From NCBI GenBank assembly GCA_023417655.1, contig JAEZFD010000023.1, positions 1-64,000 of the forward strand: a DNA stretch of 64,000 nucleotides, given 5' to 3'. Numbering within the stretch: position 1 is the first letter of the stretch; every line of letters begins with the position of its first letter. The position numbers were made by a program, and so were the translations under genes. Positions 1-7,785 of the stretch are shown here, piece after piece. The notes under the pieces were generated by a model, which was given only the letters and a program-made list of their open reading frames with translations, made no database searches and was not told where the DNA came from. This DNA comes from Planctomycetota bacterium. GTDB lineage: Bacteria; Planctomycetota; Planctomycetia; Planctomycetales; Planctomycetaceae.

Positions 1-56
1 CACGGCAATTGTCGGGGCTGACATGCTGCCAACTGCATGTCTCCGGTGTGGCATGT

Positions 57-440
57 TTAACCGTGTTCGCGAGTTTCAGAACCGTGCATCTGGCGCGGGG
101 GATAGCCATTCCACACGAGCGGCTTCCCGACTTTGTCGGACTGTTTCGTTTCGAGTGCTTTCAGGACATCGAGCACTGTCCGATTCGTGGGGACGTCTTT
201 GGCGAGGCGTTTGATAACGTCCCCCGGCACCTGCAGCGAGCCGGCTCCTTCGCCGCCTTCAACGAAAGATCCCTTCTGATTGAAGACTGCCCAGTAAATA
301 CACCGGGGATGTGCTTTCGCCCCATCACGGGCTTTCTCCGCAGTGCTCCCTTTCACTCGCTGCCCGCTCACCTGATAGACATCGCGACGTTCAAAAACGA
401 TCGCCACCACATTCCAGTCTTTTCCGAAAAGCCCAAACAT
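57..440 (-). CDS. Small hypothetical protein
   Basis: A 127-residue protein that I do not recognise. It starts MFGLFGKDWN and reads as a soluble, mixed charged/hydrophobic polypeptide without signal peptide or membrane segment. The start is supported by AAAAGGATC about seven bases before the ATG. The middle (about residues 45-75, around CIYWAVFNQKG) looks like a small beta-sheet core, and the second half has a charged helix-like stretch near VLDVLKALETKQ. It is a stand-alone leftward gene separated from the next leftward gene by about 200 bases. A slightly longer reading frame on the other strand (9-464) covers the same DNA, but it is Cys/Phe/His-rich with no ordinary protein texture, so I prefer this strand. 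Function unknown. Confidence 0.6.
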   Translation of the reverse strand: MFGLFGKDWNVVAIVFERRDVYQVSGQRVKGSTAEKARDGAKAHPRCIYWAVFNQKGSFVEGGEGAGSLQVPGDVIKRLAKDVPTNRTVLDVLKALETKQSDKVGKPLVWNGYPPRQMHGSETREHG

Positions 441-606
441 GGGGTGATCCTTTTAATGCGATGAGGAAATTGAGTCGCGATGAGCGGGGCTAATTGCGGA
501 GTTCACAGCTGACGTGTCGCAGAACTGAAGATGCCGTTTCAAAGACGATTGACAGAATTGAGTTACGGTCAGAAATGAGATTTGCCCGACGGCATGACAT
601 TGGACT

Positions 607-635
607 CGAGTGAATCACTGTCGTCAATTCACTCG
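607..635 (-). terminator. Hairpin downstream of the alpha/alpha-toroid operon
   Basis: A perfect 9-bp inverted repeat, CGAGTGAAT (607-615) and ATTCACTCG (627-635), with an 11-base loop. It lies just beyond the stop at 646 of the leftward operon. No T-run follows on the minus strand, so this is at best a non-canonical terminator or an mRNA 3'-end stabiliser. The rest of 441-645 shows nothing else I can name. Confidence 0.35.
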
Positions 636-645
636 CTTCGATTCA

Positions 646-1857
646 TCACCGGGAATCGGCAGTCTTTGGCTCAGACTGGAACCGCTTCAGAGCAATAATC
701 GCCAGGCCTGTCGCAATTAACGGGTCATCTTCGCGCATGATCGCGATCGGGCTTTCCCAGCGACCATCCTCCTTCTGCAGGGCAAGGAGTTCATTGTGAA
801 TCTGTTTAATCCGTGGTTGGAGTCGAAGGTCACCGGTCTGCTCCCAAACTGACCCGAGAGCCGCGGCGTGATAAAAATAGAGTCCTGCGAGGGGAGGAAC
901 CGGGTCGTCAGGATTCTCCGGCATTCGGGGAACCGCCACTGGATCCTGTCTGAGGAGAAACTCGAGAGCCTGCACGACGTCTGGATCAGAAACCGATTTT
1001 CCCAGCTGAAGTAACGCAATGATTCCGTCACAGGTAGCGGTGGAATAAGCGCGAGGCTGTGGCTCTCCCTGTGCGTCCACGGAGAAGCCCAACTTGTTTA
1101 ATTGATCATCACGACGGGGCAGAAACCAGAACCCTCCATTAGGCTGGAAGTCAGGGTTTCGACAGCGATTCAGGAATGCCATCGCTTCCTTCCTTGGCTC
1201 GGCGCTGAGTCCGTCTGTCAGATTCAGGGCGGTTAGCGCATGAGCTGTGACGGACATGTTGGCAGGATTCGATTCAGCCGTCGCCGGGTCGGTTTCGATA
1301 CCCCAGCCTCCGCGACCGACTGCATTCTCCGGCCAGCTTTGTCGGGGAATCTGCTGTGCCTGGTGGAGGACTCGCTGCAGCAATCCGTGCTCTTTCTCTG
1401 GGAGTGGCCGGAAGCGGGTACTGGCTGTCAGCAGTAGCGCGGAGGCGTAGACCGGCGAATCTGAACGACCGTCCGGGCTGTGCATGACTCCCGACAATTT
1501 CATGTTCGAAGTCAGGACTTTCTGTCCTCGGAGAAAGGCCGCTTCTGCAGAAGAGGACTTGGCCGGGCGGACCTCAGACAAGGCCTCGAGGATAAGGGCT
1601 GTCGTTCCGATTCCGCTCTTGAGTGACCCATAGGTTTCAGAGGGCCAGCGGCCATCATTCGCCTGCTGCTTTTCCAGCCACTGCACGGCAGCGGTGACTG
1701 CAGAGTCGACTTTTGAGGAAAGAGTGGAAGAAGTGTCTGGGGCATCCGCTCGTGCGGAACCAGTCAGTAAGAGTGTGAAGAGAAGCAGGGCCGCTGGGAC
1801 CTTGCTTCTCAATATGAGAGACGGAAGATGAGGGTGAAGTCTGCAGGGCTGGTTCAT
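646..1857 (-). CDS. Secreted prenyltransferase/squalene-oxidase-repeat protein (second of pair)
   Basis: A 403-residue protein with an N-terminal signal peptide (hydrophobic PAALLLFTLLLTG, likely cleavage after ARA near residue 37). The mature part has repeats of the alpha/alpha-toroid type seen in terpene cyclases, prenyltransferase beta subunits and complement-like proteins: WLEKQQANDGRW near residues 60-70, GGWGIETDP near 190, and LLALQKEDGRW near 360. I see no DXDD motif of squalene-hopene cyclases, so a cyclase role is unlikely; such proteins are numerous in planctomycetes and of unknown function. Its ATG overlaps the stop of the upstream gene by four bases (ATGA) and it has no clear ribosome site of its own, so it is probably translated by coupling. 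Predicted to act outside the cytoplasmic membrane. Confidence 0.8.
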   Translation of the reverse strand: MNQPCRLHPHLPSLILRSKVPAALLLFTLLLTGSARADAPDTSSTLSSKVDSAVTAAVQWLEKQQANDGRWPSETYGSLKSGIGTTALILEALSEVRPAKSSSAEAAFLRGQKVLTSNMKLSGVMHSPDGRSDSPVYASALLLTASTRFRPLPEKEHGLLQRVLHQAQQIPRQSWPENAVGRGGWGIETDPATAESNPANMSVTAHALTALNLTDGLSAEPRKEAMAFLNRCRNPDFQPNGGFWFLPRRDDQLNKLGFSVDAQGEPQPRAYSTATCDGIIALLQLGKSVSDPDVVQALEFLLRQDPVAVPRMPENPDDPVPPLAGLYFYHAAALGSVWEQTGDLRLQPRIKQIHNELLALQKEDGRWESPIAIMREDDPLIATGLAIIALKRFQSEPKTADSR

Positions 1858-2933
1858 AGTTCTGACATTGTCAGCGTCAAGTTTGGAGCCAGCAAGGTCA
1901 GTAACGCGGCCGAAGTGCAGAAGGTTCGGTTCGTAATGCAGTGGTGCCCGGTCCAGCTCCCGTCACGGTTCTGCGTCAGCATCAATTCGTCACGGACGCG
2001 CGGATACCACGCCGCCCATTCCGGCTTCTGTTCTTTCAGCAGGCACTCAGTAACGAGGAAGAAGGAAAGATACTCCTCACCCCCGGCGAGCTGAAACGGT
2101 CGAGGGTCGGTCTTCACTCGTGTCAGCAGGCGCTCCAGACATTCCTTGAAGACCGGTTCATCCCGGTAGTTCAGTGAATAAAGCACGCGGAGGCTTGAGG
2201 CGTCTTTATAGAACTCATGCATCCAGTTCTGTTCGTCGGTTGAACGCTTCTTCAGATTCGCAAGCAAGGCTTCACCGACGAGTCTGGCAGAAGCATCAAT
2301 CTGAAATCCTGCTGAACTCGCTGAGCGCAGGCTCTCCCAGCCCATTACGGTTCCGAGAATCGGAGCCCAGCTTTCGTTCCCCCAGGTGCCGTCTTTTCCC
2401 TGAGTCTGACAGATATGATCAATCAGTTTGGTGAGTGCTTTGCGGATCTCGGCTTCCGCGCCAGGTGCCTCGTAGTAGACTTCACTTAAATAGAGGGTGG
2501 CGAGAAACAGGTCGGCGTTCATGCCGATCTTCCGCTGCACCAGTGTGACTTCGGTCAGGCCGACCGTCCGCAGAGGACGCTGTTCAATCAGGTCGAGGAC
2601 GCCATAAAGCACTTGTGAGCTTTCCCGCGTGTATTTCCCACCGCGAGGCGTGCTCCCTTCCGAAAGCAGAGTTAACCCGACCATTGCGGTGCAGCCAAGG
2701 TCGGGAGGCTGATGCATGTCAGTGCCGACAGTGCCGTCTCGCCGAATGGTCGTGATCAGAAACTGCAAACCGCGATCAATCGACTGCTTTGTCTTCGCGT
2801 CGAACTTTGAATCTGGAAGGTCGGCGGCCAAAGCGGAGCCCATCGACAGCAGAAGACTTCCGATCAATCCGAGTGCGACTCCGAGAATCGCCTTTCGGAT
2901 AACTTGTGGAGATCGGTCTGACGGGAGAAACAT
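1854..2933 (-). CDS. Secreted prenyltransferase/squalene-oxidase-repeat protein (first of pair)
   Basis: A 359-residue protein. The frame stays open 81 codons further upstream, but I choose the ATG at 2933 because GAAAGGTG sits about eight bases before it and a clean signal peptide follows (AILGVALGLIGSLLLSMGSALA, cleavage near residue 36). The mature domain carries toroid repeats with DG(T/S)W-like motifs: GLQFLITTIRRDGTVG, HICQTQGKDGTWG and LMLTQNRDGSWTG. The fold is that of the squalene cyclase/prenyltransferase superfamily, but the cyclase acid motif is absent, so activity cannot be assigned. It forms an operon with the similar downstream gene (4-base overlap), which suggests that two related toroid proteins are made together. 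Substrate unknown; extracytoplasmic location inferred. Confidence 0.8.
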   Translation of the reverse strand: MFLPSDRSPQVIRKAILGVALGLIGSLLLSMGSALAADLPDSKFDAKTKQSIDRGLQFLITTIRRDGTVGTDMHQPPDLGCTAMVGLTLLSEGSTPRGGKYTRESSQVLYGVLDLIEQRPLRTVGLTEVTLVQRKIGMNADLFLATLYLSEVYYEAPGAEAEIRKALTKLIDHICQTQGKDGTWGNESWAPILGTVMGWESLRSASSAGFQIDASARLVGEALLANLKKRSTDEQNWMHEFYKDASSLRVLYSLNYRDEPVFKECLERLLTRVKTDPRPFQLAGGEEYLSFFLVTECLLKEQKPEWAAWYPRVRDELMLTQNRDGSWTGHHCITNRTFCTSAALLTLLAPNLTLTMSEL

Positions 2934-3115
2934 GAAACACCTTTCGCGAAAGCAGCACCGGTCACTCCGGAGAATGGCGGTGACTGCAGAAGTCTTGCGC
3001 AAGCAGAAGCCAATTCTACCCCGTTCTCCTTCGATGGGACGAGAGTGAATTGGCTGCGCAGGCTGAATTCCTGTGATCTTTGGTATCCGTTTGGATTTCC
3101 CATCAAAGCTCGCTC

Positions 3116-3145
3116 TTGACATCAATTCCAGTCTACTTCTAGAGT
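3116..3145 (+). promoter_or_regulatory. Possible sigma-70-type promoter
   Basis: TTGACA at 3116-3121 is followed after 18 bases by TAGAGT at 3140-3145 (4 of 6 matches to TATAAT). It lies in the 417-base space (2934-3350) between the divergent toroid operon and the methyltransferase and points towards the latter. This is a consensus match only; nothing else in the space is recognisable. Confidence 0.3.
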
Positions 3146-3350
3146 TGCGCAAATCTCGACGGGGAGGGTGTGTCATCAGTCGCCGTCGAGTCGCGGGGCT
3201 CTCGCTGGGTCAGCGACAAGTCGGTCACGTCAATGAGTCGCACACTTTGGCTGTGCCAGATGCAAAGAACTCAATGACCGTGCCACGATTTGTGTGATGA
3301 TTCATCGGGGGCAGGACGCCCGCAGGGCTCTCCAGGAAGGAGTGAAATTC

Positions 3351-4139
3351 GTGTCAGTTCCTCGCAGACTCGCCTTTGGCGTCGACCCCATTCGCGCAGA
3401 AAAATTCAGCCTGCGTCAATCACGCTATCACGGGCTGTCGGAAGTGGTCTCGCAGTTGGCGCTCAAAGCTCAACAGGCGGGGCAGCCGTTACGGGTTCTC
3501 GATGTGGGCGTTCAGGACGGCGTGTCGCGACGTTATCTCGAAGTCCAGCCGGGTGCCGAGAACATTGAATACTCCGGCGCCGATCTCACGCTCCGCGACT
3601 TCATCTATCGCCGCGAGAGCTGGAAGGATCTGTTCACCGGTGATCTCATGCAGGGCTATCCGCAGATCCCAAGTGAGACCTATGACGTCGTGGTCTGCGA
3701 GCAGGTACTCGAGCATCTCACTGAACAGAAGCTCGCGATGCAGACGCTTGTACGAGCTCTGAAGCCGGGCGGAACACTGATCGTCGGGGTTCCGACCTTC
3801 CCGCATGGGTTTCATCTCATCCGGAAATACCTCGTCCCTTTAATGGATTCAGTGAATCCTTGGGGGAAGCGGGATCGAGGGCACGTGCAGGCATTTTCCA
3901 GAATCAGTTTCTGTCGACTGCTCAGACGCAATACCGGGATTCAAATCATGGAATCCCGAGGCTATCGCATCGTTTCAGGCGGACTGTTGCGGCCGCTGGA
4001 GAACTTCCGCTGGTGGTGGAAGTTCAATCGGCAGCTGGGGGCTCTGTTGCCTGACCTCTGTATTGAAATTCAGGTCATTGCGAAGAAGAGCGAAGCGAAG
4101 GGAGAAGTGTCTCCCCGGCCATTGCGTCGGAGTGCGTGA
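3351..4139 (+). CDS. Class I SAM-dependent methyltransferase
   Basis: A 262-residue protein from a GTG start at 3351, chosen because GGAAGGAG lies eight bases upstream; in-frame starts also exist at 3294, 3297 and 3342. The fold is the Methyltransf_11/ubiE-like Rossmann type. Motif I is VLDVGVQDG (about 49-57), the acidic strand-4 region is YDVVVCEQVLEHL (111-123), and the post-motif is LKPGGTLIVGVP (138-148). Motif I deviates from the usual GxGxG but keeps its shape. The tail is basic with an aromatic patch (FRWWWKFNRQ). The acceptor substrate cannot be told from sequence. The gene stands alone and converges with purD across an AT-rich inverted repeat. Confidence 0.8.
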   Translation: MSVPRRLAFGVDPIRAEKFSLRQSRYHGLSEVVSQLALKAQQAGQPLRVLDVGVQDGVSRRYLEVQPGAENIEYSGADLTLRDFIYRRESWKDLFTGDLMQGYPQIPSETYDVVVCEQVLEHLTEQKLAMQTLVRALKPGGTLIVGVPTFPHGFHLIRKYLVPLMDSVNPWGKRDRGHVQAFSRISFCRLLRRNTGIQIMESRGYRIVSGGLLRPLENFRWWWKFNRQLGALLPDLCIEIQVIAKKSEAKGEVSPRPLRRSA

Positions 4140-4242
4140 ACCGAATCCCGGAACACCCGTGCAGTGACCTTCTTCAAGGACTGCAGGGGGTTCACGAAGG
4201 GATATCAAGCGGTTTAAAAATCACCGCAGCGGCTCGTTGATC

Positions 4243-4350
4243 AAATTTCAAATTCGAAGCACAAAATTCGAAACGAATTTGAAATCTCAAGAACCAGGAC
4301 CGGTCGACGGTCCAAGAGTTTCGAATTTGAGATTTCGTGCTTTGAATTTT
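4243..4350. repeat. AT-rich imperfect inverted repeat between convergent genes
   Basis: The left arm (from about 4244) and right arm (to about 4350) are imperfect reverse complements built from words such as AATTCGAAGCAC and GTGCTTTGAATT. The centre is a perfect GGACCG/CGGTCC stem (4297-4302 and 4308-4313) around a 5-base loop. The block is much more AT-rich than its surroundings and fills the gap between the methyltransferase and purD, which converge. It resembles dispersed GAAGCACGAAAT-type intergenic repeats that I recall from planctomycete genomes (recollection, not checked). It could fold into a cruciform or serve as a bidirectional terminator. Confidence 0.7.
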
Positions 4351-4357
4351 CCACGCT

Positions 4358-5635
4358 CTAACTCGAGCGGGCCTTGTCGGAGATATCCTTCCGGCACCAG
4401 GCACCCTTCCAGCGGATACAGCGGACGGCTTCATAGGCTTTCCGCTTTGCGTCTGAGAGATCGTTGCCGAGAGCAGTGACTCCCAGCACGCGACCGCCGG
4501 TGTTCACGACGGCACCCTTCTGCAGGGCCGTTCCGGCATGGAACACTTTGACGTCTGGCAGGGCATCGGCATCGCTGATCCCGCGAATTGGATGTCCGGT
4601 CGAGATGTTCCCCGGATAGCCTTCCGAGGCCATGACGACGCAAACGGCAGGACGTTCATCCCATTCCAGCTGCGGCAGATCTTTGAGCTTTCCGTCAGCA
4701 GCAGCACAGAGGACGTCAAACAGATCCGTCTTCAACCGCATCAGGATGGCCTGAGCCTCTGGGTCGCCGAGGCGGACGTTATATTCCAAAACCTTCGGCC
4801 CGTGTGCCGTCAGCATGAGGCCGGCATACAGGACCCCCTTGAATTCGACTCCGGCCTTTCGCATGGTGTGGACAGTCGGAATCAGGATCTTCTCGATGAC
4901 GCTGTCCATCAGTTCCGGCGTGGCGAACGGGGCGGGGCTATAGGCTCCCATTCCTCCGGTATTTGGTCCGGTGTCGCCATCGTGAGCGGCTTTGTGATCC
5001 TGCGCCGCTTCGAGCGTGATGATCGTTTTGCCGTCGACCAGCGCCAGAATACTGACTTCCTGACCGACCAGTTTCTCTTCGATGACGATCGTGCGACCCG
5101 CCTCCCCGAAGATCTGCTGCTTCATCATCTGATTGACGGCAGCGATTGCTTCGAGTTTGGTTTCGCAGACGGTGACCCCTTTCCCGGCCGCCAGCCCATC
5201 GGCTTTCACGACGAGAGGAGTTTCTTCACGTTCCTGAATGAAGTGAATCGCGGATTCGGCTTCACGGAAGACCCGGTAGTCGGCGGTCGGTACGCTCGCC
5301 TGTCGCATGATGTCTTTGCAGAACGCCTTGCTTCCTTCGAGATTGGCGGCCGCTTTGCTTGGTCCGAAGACCCGGAGGCCTGCTTTCTTGAATTGATCGG
5401 CGACACCTGCGACCAGCGGGGCTTCAGGGCCAATGACGGTCAGGTCGATCTTTTCATTTTTTGCGAACTGGACGAGTCGTTCCCCGTCAGTGGCAGGGAT
5501 GTCGATGTTAACGACATCGGCGCCGGTGCCTGCGTTACCAGGAGCACAGAAAACGTGCGTCACTTTGGGAGACTGCTTCAATTTCCAGGCCAGAACGTGT
5601 TCCCGTCCGCCTGATCCGACCACCAGCACTTTCAT
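4358..5635 (-). CDS. purD: Phosphoribosylamine-glycine ligase (GAR synthetase)
   Basis: A 425-residue cytosolic ATP-grasp ligase that joins glycine to 5-phosphoribosylamine in the second step of purine synthesis. Hallmarks are visible along the whole chain: VLVVGSGGREH at the N-terminus, APGNAGT near 31, GPEAPL near 70, KADGLAAGKGV near 143, the conserved GDTGPNTGGMGAYSP block near 220, and EYNVRLGDPEAQ near 290. Length is typical. The ATG at 5635 is preceded by GAGGAATGA. The gene stands alone, converging with the methyltransferase. The last 15 or so residues (GAWCRKDISDKARSS) are more variable than the family core. Confidence 0.97.
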   Translation of the reverse strand: MKVLVVGSGGREHVLAWKLKQSPKVTHVFCAPGNAGTGADVVNIDIPATDGERLVQFAKNEKIDLTVIGPEAPLVAGVADQFKKAGLRVFGPSKAAANLEGSKAFCKDIMRQASVPTADYRVFREAESAIHFIQEREETPLVVKADGLAAGKGVTVCETKLEAIAAVNQMMKQQIFGEAGRTIVIEEKLVGQEVSILALVDGKTIITLEAAQDHKAAHDGDTGPNTGGMGAYSPAPFATPELMDSVIEKILIPTVHTMRKAGVEFKGVLYAGLMLTAHGPKVLEYNVRLGDPEAQAILMRLKTDLFDVLCAAADGKLKDLPQLEWDERPAVCVVMASEGYPGNISTGHPIRGISDADALPDVKVFHAGTALQKGAVVNTGGRVLGVTALGNDLSDAKRKAYEAVRCIRWKGAWCRKDISDKARSS

Positions 5636-5878
5636 CGCAATTCATTCCTCATCGCGGCCTGACGGACGCTGAACTTCGATTCTCGCCCCCTTTATTCCTG
5701 TCGAGATGCAGGAGGGCTCCCTCAGTCTGACGCGGCGGAAAAGCCGGAAGACTGTTTTTCTGCGGAATCCGTCAAGTATAGTCATGCAGAAGAGGACCCG
5801 GTAGCACTCGGCCGATTTCTTCATCTGAATCGGCGAACGCCCCGGTTTTCTGCGTTAACACACGATCAGGAGCGATTT

Positions 5879-6655
5879 TTGAACGAGCCTCGGGCCACGG
5901 TGTTTGCGGATCTGACGGGAAAACGGGCATTAGTCACCGGCGCCTCTTCCGGAATCGGCCGGGCGATCGCACTGGAACTGGCCGGGGCGGGGGCCGACGT
6001 GCTCGTCCATTATGCCCGGTCTGAACAGGCCGCAGCGGCAGTCGTTACTGAAATTCAGAGTTATGGTCGCCGCAGCCGAAGCCTGCAGTGCGCTCTCCCG
6101 TCCAACGATATGGCTGCCTTCGTAGAGTCCGCCTGGAACGAATGGCAAGGACTCGACATCTGGGTGAACAATGCCGGTGCGGATCTGCTGACTGGACCGG
6201 GAGCCCGCCTGAACTACGCCGAGAAACTGAACCGTCTCTGGCAGGTCGATGTGGAAGGGACCGTGTTTTTTTCCCGAGCGATCCTTGAGAAAATGAAACG
6301 GCAGGGAAGCGGGGCCATACTCACGATCGGTTGGGATCAAGCAGATCGGGGGATGGACGGAGACAGTGCCGAACTCTTCTCAACAGCCAAGAATGCCATC
6401 ATGGGATTCAGCCGGTCACTTGCGGTCAACGCTGCCCCTGAAGTTCGCGTGAATTGCATTTCGCCGGGTTGGATTCAGACCGCCTGGGGAGAACAGGTTC
6501 GCACCGAATGGCAGGAACGGGTGATTCGTGAAACCCCGCTCAAACGCTGGGGAAAGCCGGAAGACCTCGCCCGCCTTGCACGATTTCTGGTCAGCGACGA
6601 AGCCAGCTATATCACGGGACAAGTGATTAATGCGAACGGCGGTGCGGTTCGATAA
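5879..6655 (+). CDS. SDR-family protein lacking the catalytic Tyr
   Basis: A 258-residue Rossmann-fold protein of the classical short-chain dehydrogenase/reductase family. The start is TTG at 5879 with AGGAG six to seven bases upstream. The cofactor motif TGASSGIG (about 20-27) and structural NNAG are intact, and the C-terminus has the usual YITGQVINANGG. The active site is not: where YxxxK is expected the sequence reads FSTAK (codon TTC, so Phe replaces Tyr), and the usual ISS region reads TIGWDQ. It probably binds NAD(P) but should be a poor dehydrogenase unless another residue substitutes. It lies 64 bases before the CtBP-like dehydrogenase on the same strand. Reading errors aside, the frame is intact. 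Confidence 0.85.
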   Translation: MNEPRATVFADLTGKRALVTGASSGIGRAIALELAGAGADVLVHYARSEQAAAAVVTEIQSYGRRSRSLQCALPSNDMAAFVESAWNEWQGLDIWVNNAGADLLTGPGARLNYAEKLNRLWQVDVEGTVFFSRAILEKMKRQGSGAILTIGWDQADRGMDGDSAELFSTAKNAIMGFSRSLAVNAAPEVRVNCISPGWIQTAWGEQVRTEWQERVIRETPLKRWGKPEDLARLARFLVSDEASYITGQVINANGGAVR

Positions 6656-6719
6656 CCACAGCGCAGTCCGTTCAACTCGTACTCTTTCGGAACCAAGTGG
6701 CTCAACTGAAGGAATTCCG

Positions 6720-7712
6720 ATGTCAAAGTTTCAGGTTGTGGTCACGGATTTCATCCATCCCCCGCTGGATAAAGAACTTCAGGTGCTGGGTGATATTGCA
6801 GATGTCACCGCATTAAATGCGATGGGCGAGCAGGAAGTCATTGGCCGGGTCGAAGAGGCCGATGCCATCATGCTCTATCATTTCATTTCTCTCTCGGCGG
6901 AGACCATTCGATCTCTGAAGAATTGCAAGCTGATCGTTCGCTGTGGCGTCGGCTATGACAACGTTGATATTGAGGCGGCCCGGGCGATGGGAATTCCCGT
7001 CGCGAATGTGCCTGACTATGGCGCGGAAGAAGTGGCTGACAGTGCGATCGGCATGATGCTGACCCTCACTCGTGGAATTCATTATACGAACAGCCGACTG
7101 CAACTCGGGCTTGGAGACTGGAGCTATCAGCAGGTCATTCCGCTGACCCGGTTAAGGGGACAGGTCTTCGGAATCGTTGGTCTGGGACGCATCGGCACGG
7201 CGACGGCGTTACGTGCGAAAGCTCTCGGAATGCGAGTGGTCTTCTATGATCCGTATCTGCCTGACGGGCGTGATAAGGCCATTGGCGTAGAACGAGTTGA
7301 AACACTCGATGAACTGCTGGCGTTGTCAGATGTGCTGAGCCTTCACTGTCCTCGGACTCTGGAGACGCAGCATCTGATCAACGATGCCGCAATTTCCAAA
7401 ATGAAACCGGGTTCCTATGTCGTGAACACCGCACGGGGTGGGGTCGTCGATTCCCTTGCCGTCCTGAGGGCGATTGAAGCCAATCATCTCCGTGGGGCCG
7501 GACTCGATGTGCTCGAAGTGGAGCCACCTCCAGCCGATGATCCCGTCATCCTCGCCTGGCGAGACCCCAATCATCCCGCTTTCAGTCGACTGATTATCAA
7601 TCCCCATTCAGCGTTTTACTCAGAGCAGGGACTGGAAGACATGCGGGTGAAGGGAAGTCAGGCTTGTCGTCGCGCGTTGCTCGGCGAGCGAATTCGGAAC
7701 ATCGTGAACTGA
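6720..7712 (+). CDS. CtBP-like D-isomer-specific 2-hydroxyacid dehydrogenase
   Basis: A 330-residue NAD-dependent dehydrogenase. The frame is open upstream to 6630, but the ATG at 6720 has AAGGAATTCC before it and begins MSKFQVVVTD, matching the family N-terminus. The NAD motif is GIVGLGRIGTA (about 153-163). The catalytic triad is visible as Arg in NTARGG, Glu in LEVEPP and His in NPHSAFYS. Family members reduce 2-keto acids to D-2-hydroxyacids; the C-terminal-binding-protein subgroup is common in planctomycetes and its substrate is mostly unknown. It lies directly downstream of the SDR protein and may be cotranscribed. Cytosolic. Confidence 0.88.
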   Translation: MSKFQVVVTDFIHPPLDKELQVLGDIADVTALNAMGEQEVIGRVEEADAIMLYHFISLSAETIRSLKNCKLIVRCGVGYDNVDIEAARAMGIPVANVPDYGAEEVADSAIGMMLTLTRGIHYTNSRLQLGLGDWSYQQVIPLTRLRGQVFGIVGLGRIGTATALRAKALGMRVVFYDPYLPDGRDKAIGVERVETLDELLALSDVLSLHCPRTLETQHLINDAAISKMKPGSYVVNTARGGVVDSLAVLRAIEANHLRGAGLDVLEVEPPPADDPVILAWRDPNHPAFSRLIINPHSAFYSEQGLEDMRVKGSQACRRALLGERIRNIVN

Positions 7713-7785
7713 CGGTGTTCCGCGCACTTCGATGATTTGAAGTGTCTTCGTTTGGTGTTCGTCGGTTGCAGAAGAAAGAGATGTC

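Noticed and set aside
9..464. Plus-strand open frame of 151 codons overlapping the small hypothetical gene
   Set aside because: The minus-strand frame has a good ribosome site and ordinary protein composition; this one has neither.
4538..5614. 358-codon plus-strand frame over purD
   Set aside because: Antisense shadow of a fully conserved purine-synthesis gene.
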